Assembly: GCF_003852895.1 (NCBI RefSeq)
Contig: NZ_QUSW01000003.1
Location: forward strand, 434,001-498,000
Length of the DNA: 64,000 nt
Origin: Rhizobacter terrae
GTDB lineage: Bacteria > Pseudomonadota > Gammaproteobacteria > Burkholderiales > Burkholderiaceae_C
Direction of reading: 5' to 3'
Both the position numbers and the translations under genes were made by a program. Each line of letters starts with the position of its first letter. The stretch's first letter is position 1. Positions 1 to 9,337 of the stretch are shown in pieces. The notes beneath the pieces were generated by a model. It made no database searches. It had not been told where the DNA came from and saw only the letters and a list, made by a program, of their open reading frames with translations.

Positions 1-2617
1 GGGCGCGGTGTCGCGCGTGGGTGGCGTGTCGCGCGAAGTGCGCGTCGAGCTCGACCCGATGCGGCTGCAGGCGCTGAACACCAGCGCCGCCGACATCTCG
101 CGCCAGCTCAAGCAGACGCAGCGCGAAGCCGCCGGCGGCCGCACGGACGTGGGCGGTGCCGAGCAGTCGGTGCGCACCATCGCCACGGTGCAGTCGGCCG
201 AGGAGCTGCGGGCCATGGACATCGCGCTGAGCGACGGCCGGCACATCCGCCTGGACCAGGTCGCCACGGTGACCGACACCGTCGGCGAGATCCGCCAGGG
301 CGCGCTCATCAACGGCAAGCAGGCGGTGGGCTTCGAGATCGTGCGCAGCCGCGGCGCCAGCGAGGTGGACGTGGCATCGGGCGTGCGCGCCGAGCTGGAG
401 AAGCTCAAGGTCGCTCATCCGGAGATCACCTTCACCGAGGCCTTCAACTTCGTGGAGCCGGTGGAAGAGAACTACCACGGCTCCATGTACCTGCTGTACG
501 AAGGCGCGGCGCTGGCGGTGCTGGTGGTGTGGTTCTTCCTGCGCAACTGGCGCGCCACGCTGGTGTCGGCCACGGCCTTGCCGCTGTCCATCATCCCGGC
601 CTTCGCGGCGATGTACTGGTTCGGCTTCACCATCAACGTCGTGACGCTGCTGTCGCTGTCGCTGGTGGTGGGCGTGCTGGTGGACGACGCCATCGTCGAG
701 ATCGAAAACATCATGCGCCACCTGCGCATGGGCAAGACGCCGATCCAGGCGGCGATGGAAGCGGCCGACGAGATCGGACTGGCGGTGATCGCCACCAGCT
801 TCACGCTGATCGCGGTGTTCCTGCCCACGGCCTTCATGGCCGGCGTGCCGGGCAAGTTCTTCGTGCAGTTCGGCTGGACGGCCGCGATCGCGGTGTTCTT
901 CTCGCTGGTGGTGGCGCGCATGCTCACGCCGATGATGGCGGCCTACGTGCTCAAGCCCCAGCCCGAACATCCGGACCCGAAGTGGATGACGATGTACATG
1001 GGCTGGGCGCAGTGGGCGTTCAAGCACCGCATCAAGGTGACGCTGGCCACGGTGGGCTTCACCGTCGCGTCGTTCATGCTGGTGGGGCTGCTGCCCACGG
1101 GCTTCATCCCGCCGGACGATCTCTCGCAGACGCAGGTCACCGTCACGCTGCCGCCGGGCAGCACCTACAAGCAGACCTTTGCCGCCGCCGAGCAGGCGCG
1201 CGAAATCGTCTCGAAGAACAAGCACGTCAAGCTGATCTACACCGCGATCGGTGGCGGCGCCACCGGCAGCGACCCGTTCATGCCCAGCGGCAGCGGCGAC
1301 GTGCGCAAGGCCACCCTCACCATCAACATGACGCCGCGCGGCGAGCGCCATGGCGTGAGCAAGCAGGCCATCGAATCCCAGCTGCGCGACGCCCTGGTGG
1401 ACCTGCCCGGCGCCCGTGTGAAGGTGGGTTTCGGCGGCTCGGCGGAGAAGTTCCTGCTGGTGCTGGCCGGCGAAGACGGCCGCACGCTGGTCGAGCATGC
1501 ACGCCTGGTGGAAAAAGACCTGCGCACCATCCCCGGCATCGGCGCGGTCACGTCCACGCTGAGCCTGGTGAGGCCGGAGGTGATCGTGCGGCCGGACTTC
1601 GCCAAGGCGGCGGACCTGGGCGTCACGTCATCGGCCATCGCCGACACGCTGCGCATCGCGCTGTCGGGCGACTACGACCAGGCGCTGGCCAAGCTGAACC
1701 TGTCGCAGCGGCAGGTGCCGGTGGTGGTGAAGCTGCCTGCGGAAGCCCGCACCGACCTCGACCTGCTGTCGCGCCTGTCGGTGCCCGGCTCCAAGGGCCC
1801 GGTGATGCTGGGCAACGCGGCCACCTTCGACATCGACAGCGGCCCGGCACAGATCGACCGCTATGACCGGCTGCGCAACATCAACTTCGAGATCGAGCTC
1901 AACGGCCAGCCGCTGGGCGAGGTCGAGAAGCGCGCACTGGCCATGCCCAGCCTGGCCAAGCTGCCGCCTGGCGTGATCCAGCGCAGCGTGGGCGATGCCG
2001 AAGCCATGGGCGAGCTCTTCGCCAGCTTCGGCCTGGCGATGCTCACCGGCGTGCTGTGCATCTACATCGTGCTGGTGCTGCTGTTCAAGGACTTCGTGCA
2101 GCCGGTGACCATCCTGGCGGCGCTGCTGCTGTCGATCCCGGGGGCGTTCCTGGCGCTGTTCATCACGCACACCGCCTTGTCGATGCCGTCGATGATCGGC
2201 CTGATCATGCTGATGGGCATCGCGACGAAGAACAGCATCTTGCTGGTGGAGTACGCCATCATGGCGCGGCGCGACCGCGGCATGACGCGCATGGAAGCCT
2301 TGCTGGACGCATGCCACAAGCGCGCCCGGCCCATCGTGATGACCACCATCGCGATGGCCGCAGGCATGCTGCCCATCGCCATCGGCCTGGGCGTGGACCC
2401 GAGCTTCCGTTCGCCGATGGCGATCGTGGTGATCGGCGGGCTGATCACCTCCACCTTCCTGAGCCTGCTGGTGATCCCGGTGATCTTCACCTTCGTGGAT
2501 GACCTGGTGCAGTGGACGCACAGGATGGTGAAGCGGCCTCATCTGCACCAGCCGCATGACAGCGGGGGACCGGTGCCAGGCTTGAAGGCGCCGGACGCGG
2601 ACTCGCACCGGCACTGA
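1..2617 (+). CDS. RND efflux transporter, inner-membrane pump (5' partial)
   Basis: C-terminal part of an AcrB/MexB-type (HAE1) resistance-nodulation-division pump, which exports drugs or other compounds by proton antiport through a periplasmic adaptor and an outer-membrane channel. The frame is open from base 2, so the true start lies upstream. About 870 of the usual 1,030-1,050 residues are present. Visible features are the TM4 acidic pair in VDDAIVEIEN (bases 683-688), the TM10 lysine in GIATKNSILLVEY (base 2228), and two blocks of hydrophobic helices flanking a periplasmic loop. The stop is followed by a strong terminator, so this is the last gene of its operon; adaptor and regulator would be upstream. 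Substrate cannot be told. Confidence 0.93.
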   Translation, partial: GAVSRVGGVSREVRVELDPMRLQALNTSAADISRQLKQTQREAAGGRTDVGGAEQSVRTIATVQSAEELRAMDIALSDGRHIRLDQVATVTDTVGEIRQGALINGKQAVGFEIVRSRGASEVDVASGVRAELEKLKVAHPEITFTEAFNFVEPVEENYHGSMYLLYEGAALAVLVVWFFLRNWRATLVSATALPLSIIPAFAAMYWFGFTINVVTLLSLSLVVGVLVDDAIVEIENIMRHLRMGKTPIQAAMEAADEIGLAVIATSFTLIAVFLPTAFMAGVPGKFFVQFGWTAAIAVFFSLVVARMLTPMMAAYVLKPQPEHPDPKWMTMYMGWAQWAFKHRIKVTLATVGFTVASFMLVGLLPTGFIPPDDLSQTQVTVTLPPGSTYKQTFAAAEQAREIVSKNKHVKLIYTAIGGGATGSDPFMPSGSGDVRKATLTINMTPRGERHGVSKQAIESQLRDALVDLPGARVKVGFGGSAEKFLLVLAGEDGRTLVEHARLVEKDLRTIPGIGAVTSTLSLVRPEVIVRPDFAKAADLGVTSSAIADTLRIALSGDYDQALAKLNLSQRQVPVVVKLPAEARTDLDLLSRLSVPGSKGPVMLGNAATFDIDSGPAQIDRYDRLRNINFEIELNGQPLGEVEKRALAMPSLAKLPPGVIQRSVGDAEAMGELFASFGLAMLTGVLCIYIVLVLLFKDFVQPVTILAALLLSIPGAFLALFITHTALSMPSMIGLIMLMGIATKNSILLVEYAIMARRDRGMTRMEALLDACHKRARPIVMTTIAMAAGMLPIAIGLGVDPSFRSPMAIVVIGGLITSTFLSLLVIPVIFTFVDDLVQWTHRMVKRPHLHQPHDSGGPVPGLKAPDADSHRH

Positions 2618-2621
2618 AAAC

Positions 2622-2653
2622 AAAAGGCCCGGATGTTTTATCCGGGCCTTTTT
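2622..2653 (+). terminator. Intrinsic terminator after RND pump gene
   Basis: A perfect 12-bp stem, AAAAGGCCCGGA with TCCGGGCCTTTT, encloses a 7-nt loop and runs into T residues. It begins 4 bases after the stop codon. The A-rich left arm makes it potentially bidirectional. Confidence 0.9.
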
Positions 2654-2884
2654 GCTGGTGCTGGTCGTTCGCCAAATGTGCGCGTCCAAGACGGTGATCG
2701 CACATTCGAGGCGTGCACCGCCAACTGTCGTTGATTCAAACGACAGTTTGATGAATCCCCATTTTTCGTTTGTTCCTGTTTTTGCAAGTGTGCGTTGCAA
2801 TAACAGATGCTTTTGACTCGTCCATTGGGCCGTACCCTATGTCGCATCCAAGTGACACAGTGACATTCAACCCTTTACGACGTC
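2654..2884. other. Intergenic region between efflux terminator and Sel1 gene
   Basis: About 230 bases that are noticeably more AT-rich than the surroundings (for example the T-rich stretch near 2760-2780). It must hold the promoter of the downstream Sel1-repeat gene. I see no convincing -35/-10 pair, no RNA gene and no conserved small reading frame. Confidence 0.5.
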
Positions 2885-4438
2885 ATGCGCCGCCAGAACG
2901 TACAACTCATCGCACTCGCCCGCCAGGGCGACCCCATCGCCCGGATCGAAGTCGGCCGCCGCTACCTGCTCGGCATCGAAGGCTTCACCCGCCACGTGCA
3001 AACCGGCCTCGACTACCTGACCCATGCCAGCCTGCGGCACAACGAACAGGCCGCCCGCATCGTCGGTGAGAGCCTGTCGCTTCAGGAGATCGTGCAGCTC
3101 GACGCGCTGCCGCTGCTCGCCTTCGCCGCCAGGACCGACAGCGCGGTGTGCAAATTCAAGCAAGGCCTGTGGACGCTCGCCGTCGGACGCGACGAGCCTG
3201 AAGCCCGGAAGCTCGTGTCCGCGGCGGCCGCCGCCGGCCACGAGGCCGCGCAGCAGGCGCTGGCCGCCCTGCAGCGAGGCGACACCCACGGCTCGCCCTT
3301 GCAGCGCGTGCTGATGTCGCTGGCCGCCGACACAGGCATCGATGCGCAGTCCATCGCGCTGATGGCTGCGCGCTCTGCGCTCGACGCCACGGACCTTCAT
3401 CATCTGCTGGACGCGCTGGCGGCCGGCACCAGCCTGCAGCCCAAGGGCAGCATCGAACTCGACGACCTCGTGGTGCAGGCCACGCGCCTGGCCGCCGCGC
3501 AGCAAGGCCAGGTGAATCGACTGAGCCCCGAAACCGTGGAAGCCAGCCTCGACCGCCGCGCCCACCAGGGCGACTCGTGGGCCGCGTTCGCGCTCGGCCG
3601 CGCGCTGTGCGGCATCGATGCCGACGGCCTCGCCGCCAGCGACCTCGCCGCCGCTGCCGCGCTGCGCCGCGGCACCGCCTTGTTGTTTCGCGCGGCCGAT
3701 GCGGGCTGGACCGACGCCTGGCTGCACCTGTACCGATTGCACGCCGACCAGAAGCTGCCCATCGCCAATGCGCAGCTCGCCCGCTTCTGCCTGGAGAAGG
3801 CGGCGCACGTGGGCAACCGGCAGGCACAGACCAAGCTCGGCGCACTGATGCTGAAGTCGTCCGGCGCACTGGCGGAGACGGAACAGGCCATCGGCTGGCT
3901 GCACAAGGCCGCGACCGAAGGTGACGACCACGCGCTGGAACTGCTCAGCTCGCTGCACCTGCCGCTGCGCGGTTCCGCGGCGGAAGCCCGCAGCGCCATC
4001 GAGGAAGTGCGGCGCGACTACCCATGGCTCGCACTGCGCATGCAGCTGTCGCGCGACTTCGGGCTCACCAAGCTCGAGGCGCTGTGCGTCGACGTCGCCG
4101 ACGGGCTGCGCCCCTGGGGCCTGGTGGTCGGCAAGAACCCGTTCATCGTGCAAAGCCGGCTGTCCGCACCACGCGCCATTCCCGCACTCACCGCCGCCGC
4201 GCTGGACAACCTGCGCCGCACCGCCATGCTGCTCGCGGATTCAGGCGGCGACGGCTATGCGCTCGAAGGCAACGCACGCCGCCGTTCGCTGCTGCAGCGC
4301 CGCGCCTTCGAACGCCTGGGCCTGGATGAAGCGATGTTCTTCGCCAAGGCATCGACCAACGAGCTGGACACCCTGCGCCAGGGCCCGCGCTGGGCGTTCC
4401 GCGCCAAGGCCCAGTTGCAGATGGCACTCGCTGCGTGA
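2885..4438 (+). CDS. Sel1-repeat (TPR-like) protein of unknown function
   Basis: A 517-residue soluble protein with no signal peptide, built mostly of degenerate alpha-helical repeats of the Sel1 type. Repeat signatures include GRRYLLG near residue 26, AAAAGHEAAQQAL near 115, FALGRALCG near 235, AAHVGNRQAQTKLGALML near 300 and ATEGDDHALELL near 340. Sel1 repeats are protein-interaction scaffolds, so a regulatory or adaptor role is possible, but no catalytic domain is visible. It stands alone between a terminator and the porin gene. The ATG at 2885 begins MRRQNVQLIALARQGD; no strong ribosome binding site precedes it. Confidence 0.75.
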   Translation: MRRQNVQLIALARQGDPIARIEVGRRYLLGIEGFTRHVQTGLDYLTHASLRHNEQAARIVGESLSLQEIVQLDALPLLAFAARTDSAVCKFKQGLWTLAVGRDEPEARKLVSAAAAAGHEAAQQALAALQRGDTHGSPLQRVLMSLAADTGIDAQSIALMAARSALDATDLHHLLDALAAGTSLQPKGSIELDDLVVQATRLAAAQQGQVNRLSPETVEASLDRRAHQGDSWAAFALGRALCGIDADGLAASDLAAAAALRRGTALLFRAADAGWTDAWLHLYRLHADQKLPIANAQLARFCLEKAAHVGNRQAQTKLGALMLKSSGALAETEQAIGWLHKAATEGDDHALELLSSLHLPLRGSAAEARSAIEEVRRDYPWLALRMQLSRDFGLTKLEALCVDVADGLRPWGLVVGKNPFIVQSRLSAPRAIPALTAAALDNLRRTAMLLADSGGDGYALEGNARRRSLLQRRAFERLGLDEAMFFAKASTNELDTLRQGPRWAFRAKAQLQMALAA

Positions 4439-4627
4439 TGTGAAATCCTGTGGCGCGCCGCTCACGCCCTGTGCCAAAACGGGGCGGCGCGGGCCGAGAC
4501 AGGCCCCCCTCGTTTCGATTGCGCACCACGGGAACGCAACGCCCCCTTCCTAAGCTTCGTCCAGTCCCTGCAGCAAACCCTGCGGTCTGCTGCGGGCGCA
4601 TCACTCAAACAGGCTTGAAGGACGATC

Positions 4628-5662
4628 ATGAAGAAAGTTTCCACCCTCGCTGTGCTGGCCCTGGCTTCTGCCGCGGCTTGCGCGCAATCGGCCACCTCCA
4701 GCGTCACCTTGTTCGGCGTCATCGATGCCAACGCACGCGTGGTGAACAACGGCAACGGCTCGCTCAAGACCCTGAGCGCCGGCGGCATCAACACCAGCCG
4801 CCTTGGCTTTCGCGGCATCGAAGACCTCGGCGGTGGCCTGAAGGCCGGCTTCTGGCTCGAAACCGGCATCAACCCCGACACCGGCACCACCTCGGATGCC
4901 ACCCGCTTCTGGAACCGCCGCAGCACCGTCAGCCTGATCTCCGACGAAGCCGGCGAAGTGCGCCTGGGCCGTGACTTCACGCCCACCTACAACGGCTACA
5001 CCAACTACGACACCTTCGGCTCCAACGGCGTGGCCGCGGTCGACAAGTTCTTCGTGTCGTCCATCGGCGGCGCGAGCATCGACACCGGCACGCGTGCCGA
5101 CAACCTCGTGAGCTACTTCACCCCGAAGAACCTCGGCGGCTTCTACGGCCAGGTGTCGGTGGCTGCAGGTGAAGGCGCATCGGGCAAGCGCTACGTCGGC
5201 GGCCGCGCCGGCTACACCGCAGGCCCGCTGGACGTGTCGGCCGCGCTGGGCGAAACCAAGGTCACCCCGGTCATCGCCGGCGAAGACCAGGTCCGTGTCT
5301 ACGACTTCGGCGCGTCCTACGACTTCGGTCCGGCCAAGGTCCTGGGCATCTACGGTGAAACGAAGTACGGCAACTTCAAGCTCGACGTGCTGGAGATCGG
5401 CACCATCGTGCCGGTGGGCGTGGGCCAGATCCGCGCCTCCTACGTCCGCGCCAATGCCAAGGGCACCGGCATCGACTCGAACGACGCGAACCAGATCGCC
5501 ATCGGCTACATCCACCACCTGTCCAAGCGCACCGCGCTGTACACGACCTACGCACGCGTGAGCAACAAGGGCAACGCGACCTTCGCGGTCGCCTCGGCAC
5601 CGGCCATCACCACCGGCCATGATTCGAAGGGCTTCGAGTTCGGCATCCGCCACGGGTTCTGA
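4628..5662 (+). CDS. Outer-membrane porin (Porin_4 / OmpC-like)
   Basis: A 344-residue general porin of the betaproteobacterial type. A signal peptide (MKKVSTLAVLALASAAACAQS) with an AxA-like cleavage near residue 20 is followed by the typical mature start SSVTLFGVIDANARVVNN. Further family hallmarks are SRLGFRGIEDLGGGLKAGFWLE near residues 58-78, the GEVRLGRDFTPTYNG loop-3 region near 112, alternating beta strands, and the C-terminal aromatic signature GFEFGIRHGF ending in Phe for BAM recognition. It forms trimeric water-filled channels for small solutes. A GAAGGA-type ribosome binding site precedes the ATG and a terminator follows, so it is monocistronic. Confidence 0.95.
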   Translation: MKKVSTLAVLALASAAACAQSATSSVTLFGVIDANARVVNNGNGSLKTLSAGGINTSRLGFRGIEDLGGGLKAGFWLETGINPDTGTTSDATRFWNRRSTVSLISDEAGEVRLGRDFTPTYNGYTNYDTFGSNGVAAVDKFFVSSIGGASIDTGTRADNLVSYFTPKNLGGFYGQVSVAAGEGASGKRYVGGRAGYTAGPLDVSAALGETKVTPVIAGEDQVRVYDFGASYDFGPAKVLGIYGETKYGNFKLDVLEIGTIVPVGVGQIRASYVRANAKGTGIDSNDANQIAIGYIHHLSKRTALYTTYARVSNKGNATFAVASAPAITTGHDSKGFEFGIRHGF

Positions 5663-5683
5663 TCCCCGCCTGATCGTCAACCG

Positions 5684-5713
5684 GAGCCGCCTGCGACCCA
5701 GGCGGCTCTTTTT
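5684..5713 (+). terminator. Intrinsic terminator after porin gene
   Basis: Stem GAGCCGCCT / AGGCGGCTC with a 7-nt loop followed by a run of five T residues, about 20 bases after the porin stop codon. Confidence 0.9.
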
Positions 5714-5811
5714 CATTGCGCACGAGGATGACGGCAAAACGGCCCCACTTGCGACCCGCCCGACGAATGACTAAGGTTCTTCCTCCGTCCCGCACGCACA
5801 AAGGCCCAGCC

Positions 5812-6582
5812 ATGACCGCCAAACTCTCTCGCCTCCCCGGAAAGTTCGTCTGGTTCGAGCATGTCAGCGATGACGTCGCCAAGGCCCGATCCTTCTACCA
5901 GCAGCTGTTCGGCTGGCACGTCGAATCCATGCCCATGGGCGACCAGGCCTATCACATGATCCAGAACCGCAGCAGCGGCATCGGTGGGTTCCGCACCGCC
6001 ATGCCCGGCATGCCCAACCACTGGATGTCCTACCTGTCGGTGGACAGCGTCGACGCCAGCCATGCCAAGGCCCTGGCCCACGGCGCCACCGAAACGCTGC
6101 CGCCCACCGACTTCGGCGATGTGGGCCGCGGCAGCGGATTGGTCGACCCGACGGGCGCCAGCTTCTGCCTGTGGACCTCCGCTCGCGACGACGATCCCGA
6201 TGCGGCCCAGGTGCCCTTCGGCGACTGGTACTGGAACGAGCTGTGGACACGCGACGCGAAGAAGGCGCTGTCGTTCTATGAAGCCGCCTTCGGCCATACC
6301 CACGAGGTGATGAGCATGGGCGAGGGCGGCGACTACTACGTGCTGCATGCCGCCGGCAAGCCGCGCGCAGGCATCTTCCAGGTGCGCGACGACCAGGTGC
6401 CGCCGCTGTGGTTGCCCTACGTGCACGTCGAAGATTGCGACGCCAGCGCGGACAAGGCCGCGTCCCTGGGTGCCATCGTCTTCATGCCGCCGATGGACGT
6501 GCCCGGCGTGGGCCGCTTCGCGGCGATGTTCGACGTGCAGGGTGCGCCCATCGCCATCATCCGCGGCACGCCCTCGGCCTGA
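5812..6582 (+). CDS. Two-domain VOC (glyoxalase/bleomycin-resistance fold) protein
   Basis: A 256-residue cytoplasmic protein with two vicinal-oxygen-chelate domains in tandem. Domain 1 starts at KFVWFEHVSDDVAKARSFY (residues about 10-120) and domain 2 at WYWNELWTRDAKKALSFY (about 140-255); each begins with the usual strand, the helix containing A..FY, and LFGW or AFGH. VOC proteins are metal-dependent lyases, dioxygenases or binding proteins. The closest recognised type is the glyoxalase-like Cfp30B group, whose substrate is not settled. The start at 5812 (MTAKLSRLPGKF) is preferred over upstream in-frame ATGs because the family begins here. It converges on the LapA-like gene. Confidence 0.85.
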   Translation: MTAKLSRLPGKFVWFEHVSDDVAKARSFYQQLFGWHVESMPMGDQAYHMIQNRSSGIGGFRTAMPGMPNHWMSYLSVDSVDASHAKALAHGATETLPPTDFGDVGRGSGLVDPTGASFCLWTSARDDDPDAAQVPFGDWYWNELWTRDAKKALSFYEAAFGHTHEVMSMGEGGDYYVLHAAGKPRAGIFQVRDDQVPPLWLPYVHVEDCDASADKAASLGAIVFMPPMDVPGVGRFAAMFDVQGAPIAIIRGTPSA

Positions 6583-6619
6583 GGCCGCAGCGCGCCGCCA
6601 ACGGGTCGTTGACGGGTCG

Positions 6620-7126
6620 TCAATGCGCCGTCGGGTCACCCGGCAAGCCGTTGCCGTGCCGGTGCTCCAGGCGGTCTTCCAGTTCGCCGATGTAAGCCGA
6701 CAGCGAATTGCCGGTCTCCTGCATCGCGACCCGCGTGTGCTGTTCGAGCAGCTCCAGGCGCGCCATGAGCTGTGCACGCATGTCCGCATGCATTTGCGCC
6801 TGGGCCTTCATTTCATCGGCCACGAAGGTGTGCAGTTCCATGAAGCGCGACGCTTCCGCCTTGTCCACCAGGTCGCGCTGGGCCTGCAATTCCTTCGTGT
6901 GGCGACGCGCGTCCAGCAGCGCCGTGCCCTGGATGTAGATGAGGTAGGCCAGGCACATCGCGCCCAGCAGGAACGTCACGCACAGCATGATCACGCCCAC
7001 CGGCGCCTGCACGGTGCCGAAGACCAGCGACAAGGTGGCAGGTTCGGTGAACGCGGGCCAGTTCAGCAGGGCGAACAGCACGGTGAGGCCGATCACCACG
7101 AACAGGAAGAGGGTGCGAAAGCGCAT
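6620..7126 (-). CDS. Small membrane protein, LapA-domain-like
   Basis: A 168-residue inner-membrane protein with two N-terminal hydrophobic helices (TLFLFVVIGLTVLFALLNW and APVGVIMLCVTFLLGAMCLA). A long charged cytoplasmic helix follows (residues about 75-150), rich in Ala, Gln and Glu and likely a coiled coil. This matches the LapA/YciS (DUF1049) plan, where such proteins work in envelope assembly, but the match is by topology and short sequence features only. The start MRFRTLFLF at 7126 is chosen because it opens directly into the first helix. It is divergent from the phospholipid cluster starting at 7242. Confidence 0.7.
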   Translation of the reverse strand: MRFRTLFLFVVIGLTVLFALLNWPAFTEPATLSLVFGTVQAPVGVIMLCVTFLLGAMCLAYLIYIQGTALLDARRHTKELQAQRDLVDKAEASRFMELHTFVADEMKAQAQMHADMRAQLMARLELLEQHTRVAMQETGNSLSAYIGELEDRLEHRHGNGLPGDPTAH

Positions 7127-7210
7127 GGTCGTCTCCGACAAGCTGGATTGAACTGTCTCCAGCAATCCGCGCTCCCGGACCGGTAGGAACGGTGCTTGCC
7201 GACGGCAGGG

Positions 7211-7242
7211 GATGAAGCCACCTGCCTTGGCAGGCACGACCA
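7211..7242. repeat. REP-like palindrome
   Basis: CCTGCC-TT-GGCAGG at 7221-7234 is a perfect dyad flanked by GATGAAGCCA and CACGACC. Its minus-strand translation reads VVPAKAGG, a familiar by-product of repetitive extragenic palindromes in beta- and gammaproteobacteria. It sits between two possible start codons of the next gene, favouring the ATG at 7242. Confidence 0.5.
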
Positions 7243-8006
7243 TGACCCAGAACCCGACCACCCTGTCGTTCCGCATCCTGACCGTGAACACCCACAAGGG
7301 CTTCACGATCTTCAACCGGCGATTCATCCTGCACGAGCTGCGCGACGCCGTGCATGCGGTATCGGCCGACATCGTCTTCCTGCAGGAGGTGCTGGGCAGC
7401 CACGACCTGCATGCGGCGCGCATCGCCAACTGGCCCGCGAATTCCCACTACGAGTTTCTGGCCGACACCATCTGGACGAGCTATGCCTATGGCCGCAATG
7501 CCGTGTACCCCGACGGACACCACGGCAATGCCGTGCTGTCGAAGTTTCCGATCGTGCGGCACGAGAACCGCGACGTGTCGGTCCATGGGCACGAGGAACG
7601 CGGCATGCTGCATTGCGTGTGCCGCATCCCCGGCCACGGACTGGATGTGCACGCGGTGTGCGTTCACCTGGGGCTGCAGGAGTCGCACCGGCAGCAGCAG
7701 ATCGACGTGCTGTGCGAGATGGTTCGCGACGAGATTCCCACCGATGCGCCGCTGGTCATCGCCGGTGACTTCAATGACTGGCGCATGAAGGGCCACCGGC
7801 AGATCGAACGCTGCCTGAACGTGCGCGAGGTCTTCGTGCACGCGAACGGCCGCGCGGCCCGGACCTTCCCCGCGCACTTGCCGTTGCTGCAGCTGGACCG
7901 CATCTACGTGCGCAATGCCCACGTGCACCGGCCCATCGTGCTGCCGAACAAGCCGTGGTCGCACCTGTCGGACCATGCGCCACTGGCAGCGGAGGTGTTG
8001 GTATGA
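7242..8006 (+). CDS. ybhP: Endonuclease/exonuclease/phosphatase-family protein (YbhP-like)
   Basis: A 254-residue EEP-superfamily (DNase I-like fold) metal-dependent phosphodiesterase or phosphatase. Landmarks are LTVNTHKGF near the start, [10 protein letters not shown] (metal-binding Glu), the [11 protein letters not shown] block, IAGDFNDWR (catalytic Asp and Asn) and the terminal [10 protein letters not shown] (catalytic Asp-His). In E. coli ybhP lies upstream of clsB and ybhN in the same order as here, which supports the assignment. The stop overlaps the clsB start as ATGA, indicating translational coupling. The upstream ATG at 7212 lies against a repeat element and is less likely. The substrate is not established; a lipid headgroup is possible given the neighbours. 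Confidence 0.85.
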   Translation: MTQNPTTLSFRILTVNTHKGFTIFNRRFILHELRDAVHAVSADIVFLQEVLGSHDLHAARIANWPANSHYEFLADTIWTSYAYGRNAVYPDGHHGNAVLSKFPIVRHENRDVSVHGHEERGMLHCVCRIPGHGLDVHAVCVHLGLQESHRQQQIDVLCEMVRDEIPTDAPLVIAGDFNDWRMKGHRQIERCLNVREVFVHANGRAARTFPAHLPLLQLDRIYVRNAHVHRPIVLPNKPWSHLSDHAPLAAEVLV

Positions 8007-9337
8007 GCGCACCGCGCTGGAAGGGCGGGAACCGGTTCAGGCTGCTGGAGAACGGCGAGGCATTCTTCCCGGCCGTGTTCGAGGCCATTGAATCGGCGCA
8101 GCAAGAGGTCATCCTCGAAACCTTCATCCTCTACGAAGACAAGGTGGGCCTCGCGCTGCACGAATGCCTGCTGGCCGCGGCCCGGCGCGGCGTGCGGGTG
8201 GACGTGACGATGGACGGCTACGGCTCGCCGGACCTGAGCACCGCCTTCGTCCACTCGCTCACCGAGGCCGGCGTGCGGCTGCATGTGTTCGACGCCAAGC
8301 CCAAGATGTTCGGTCGGCTGCGGACCAACCTGTTCCGCCGCATGCACCGCAAGATCGTGGTGGTGGACGGACGGCGAGCCTTCGTGGGCGGCATCAACTA
8401 CTCGGCCGACCACCTGGCGGACTTCGGGCCCGAGGCCAAGCAAGACTACGCGGTGGAAGTCGAAGGGCCGGTGGTGGCAGACATTCACCGCTTCGTGCAC
8501 GAGGCCATCGCAATGGGCCAGGGGAGGCGCCGGTGGTGGCAGCACCGAGAGCATGCCGAGAAGCCTGAGACCCTGGCCGCGCCGGCCCCGGGCAGCGACG
8601 GCGGCCAGGCCCTCTTCGTCACCCGCGACAACCGCGAACACCACAACGACATCGAGCGCCACTACCGCATCGCGCTGCGGTCCGCGCGGCGCGAGGTCAT
8701 CATCGCCAACGCCTACTTCTTTCCGGGCTATCGGTTGATCAAGGACATGCGGCGCGCCGCGCGCCGCGGCGTGAAGGTCAGCCTGATCCTGCAGGGACAG
8801 CCCGACATGCCCATTGTGAAGATCGCGGCACGCATGCTTTACGATCATCTGCTGCGCGGTGGGGTGCGCATCCACGAATACTGCGACCGGCCGCTGCACG
8901 GAAAGGTCGCGCTCGCAGACGACGAATGGGCCACCGTGGGATCCAGCAACCTCGACCCGCTGAGCCTGGCGTTGAACCTGGAAGCCAACGTCGTCATCCG
9001 CGACCGCGGCTTCAACGCGACCTTGCGCGAACGACTGCATGCGCTGATGGACCACAGCTGCCAGGAAATCGATCCTCACCACGCGAAGGCACGCCACTGG
9101 TGGCAACTCGCCGCCAGCGTCCTGGCTTTCCACGTGCTGCGGCGCTTTCCCGCGTGGGCTGGCTGGCTGCCCGCCCACGAACCCACGCTGGCGCCCGCGA
9201 GCGACTTCGCTGCCGAACGACCCATGCCCCCGGCGGCGCAGACCTGGCAGTGGCGCGATGGCGTGGACATGGTGAACGCGGACGACCCTCCCTGCCGGCC
9301 GGCGCGGCACAGCGCGCAGACCGAGCCCGTGGCATGA
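8003..9337 (+). CDS. clsB: Cardiolipin synthase B (phospholipase D family)
   Basis: A 444-residue enzyme that makes cardiolipin by phosphatidyl transfer between phospholipids at the inner membrane. Both HKD catalytic motifs are intact: [16 protein letters not shown] (His115, Lys117, Asp122) and [18 protein letters not shown] (His299, Lys301, Asp306). It lacks the N-terminal transmembrane helices of ClsA, as expected for ClsB. It is somewhat longer than E. coli ClsB (413 residues): after about residue 370 there is a hydrophobic stretch ([20 protein letters not shown]) and a Pro/Ala/Thr-rich tail. It is coupled by ATGA overlaps to the phosphatase gene upstream and ybhN downstream. Confidence 0.93.
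   Translation: MSAPRWKGGNRFRLLENGEAFFPAVFEAIESAQQEVILETFILYEDKVGLALHECLLAAARRGVRVDVTMDGYGSPDLSTAFVHSLTEAGVRLHVFDAKPKMFGRLRTNLFRRMHRKIVVVDGRRAFVGGINYSADHLADFGPEAKQDYAVEVEGPVVADIHRFVHEAIAMGQGRRRWWQHREHAEKPETLAAPAPGSDGGQALFVTRDNREHHNDIERHYRIALRSARREVIIANAYFFPGYRLIKDMRRAARRGVKVSLILQGQPDMPIVKIAARMLYDHLLRGGVRIHEYCDRPLHGKVALADDEWATVGSSNLDPLSLALNLEANVVIRDRGFNATLRERLHALMDHSCQEIDPHHAKARHWWQLAASVLAFHVLRRFPAWAGWLPAHEPTLAPASDFAAERPMPPAAQTWQWRDGVDMVNADDPPCRPARHSAQTEPVA

Noticed and set aside
1628-2800. Long open minus-strand frame opposite the RND pump
   Set aside because: High GC keeps antisense frames open. The translation is His/Gln/Arg-rich low complexity and the plus-strand frame is an unmistakable pump.
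6601-6620. Tandem ACGGGTCGT repeat (6601-6609 and 6612-6620)
   Set aside because: Two short copies only, at a convergent gene end. Too small to call a repeat element or regulatory site.
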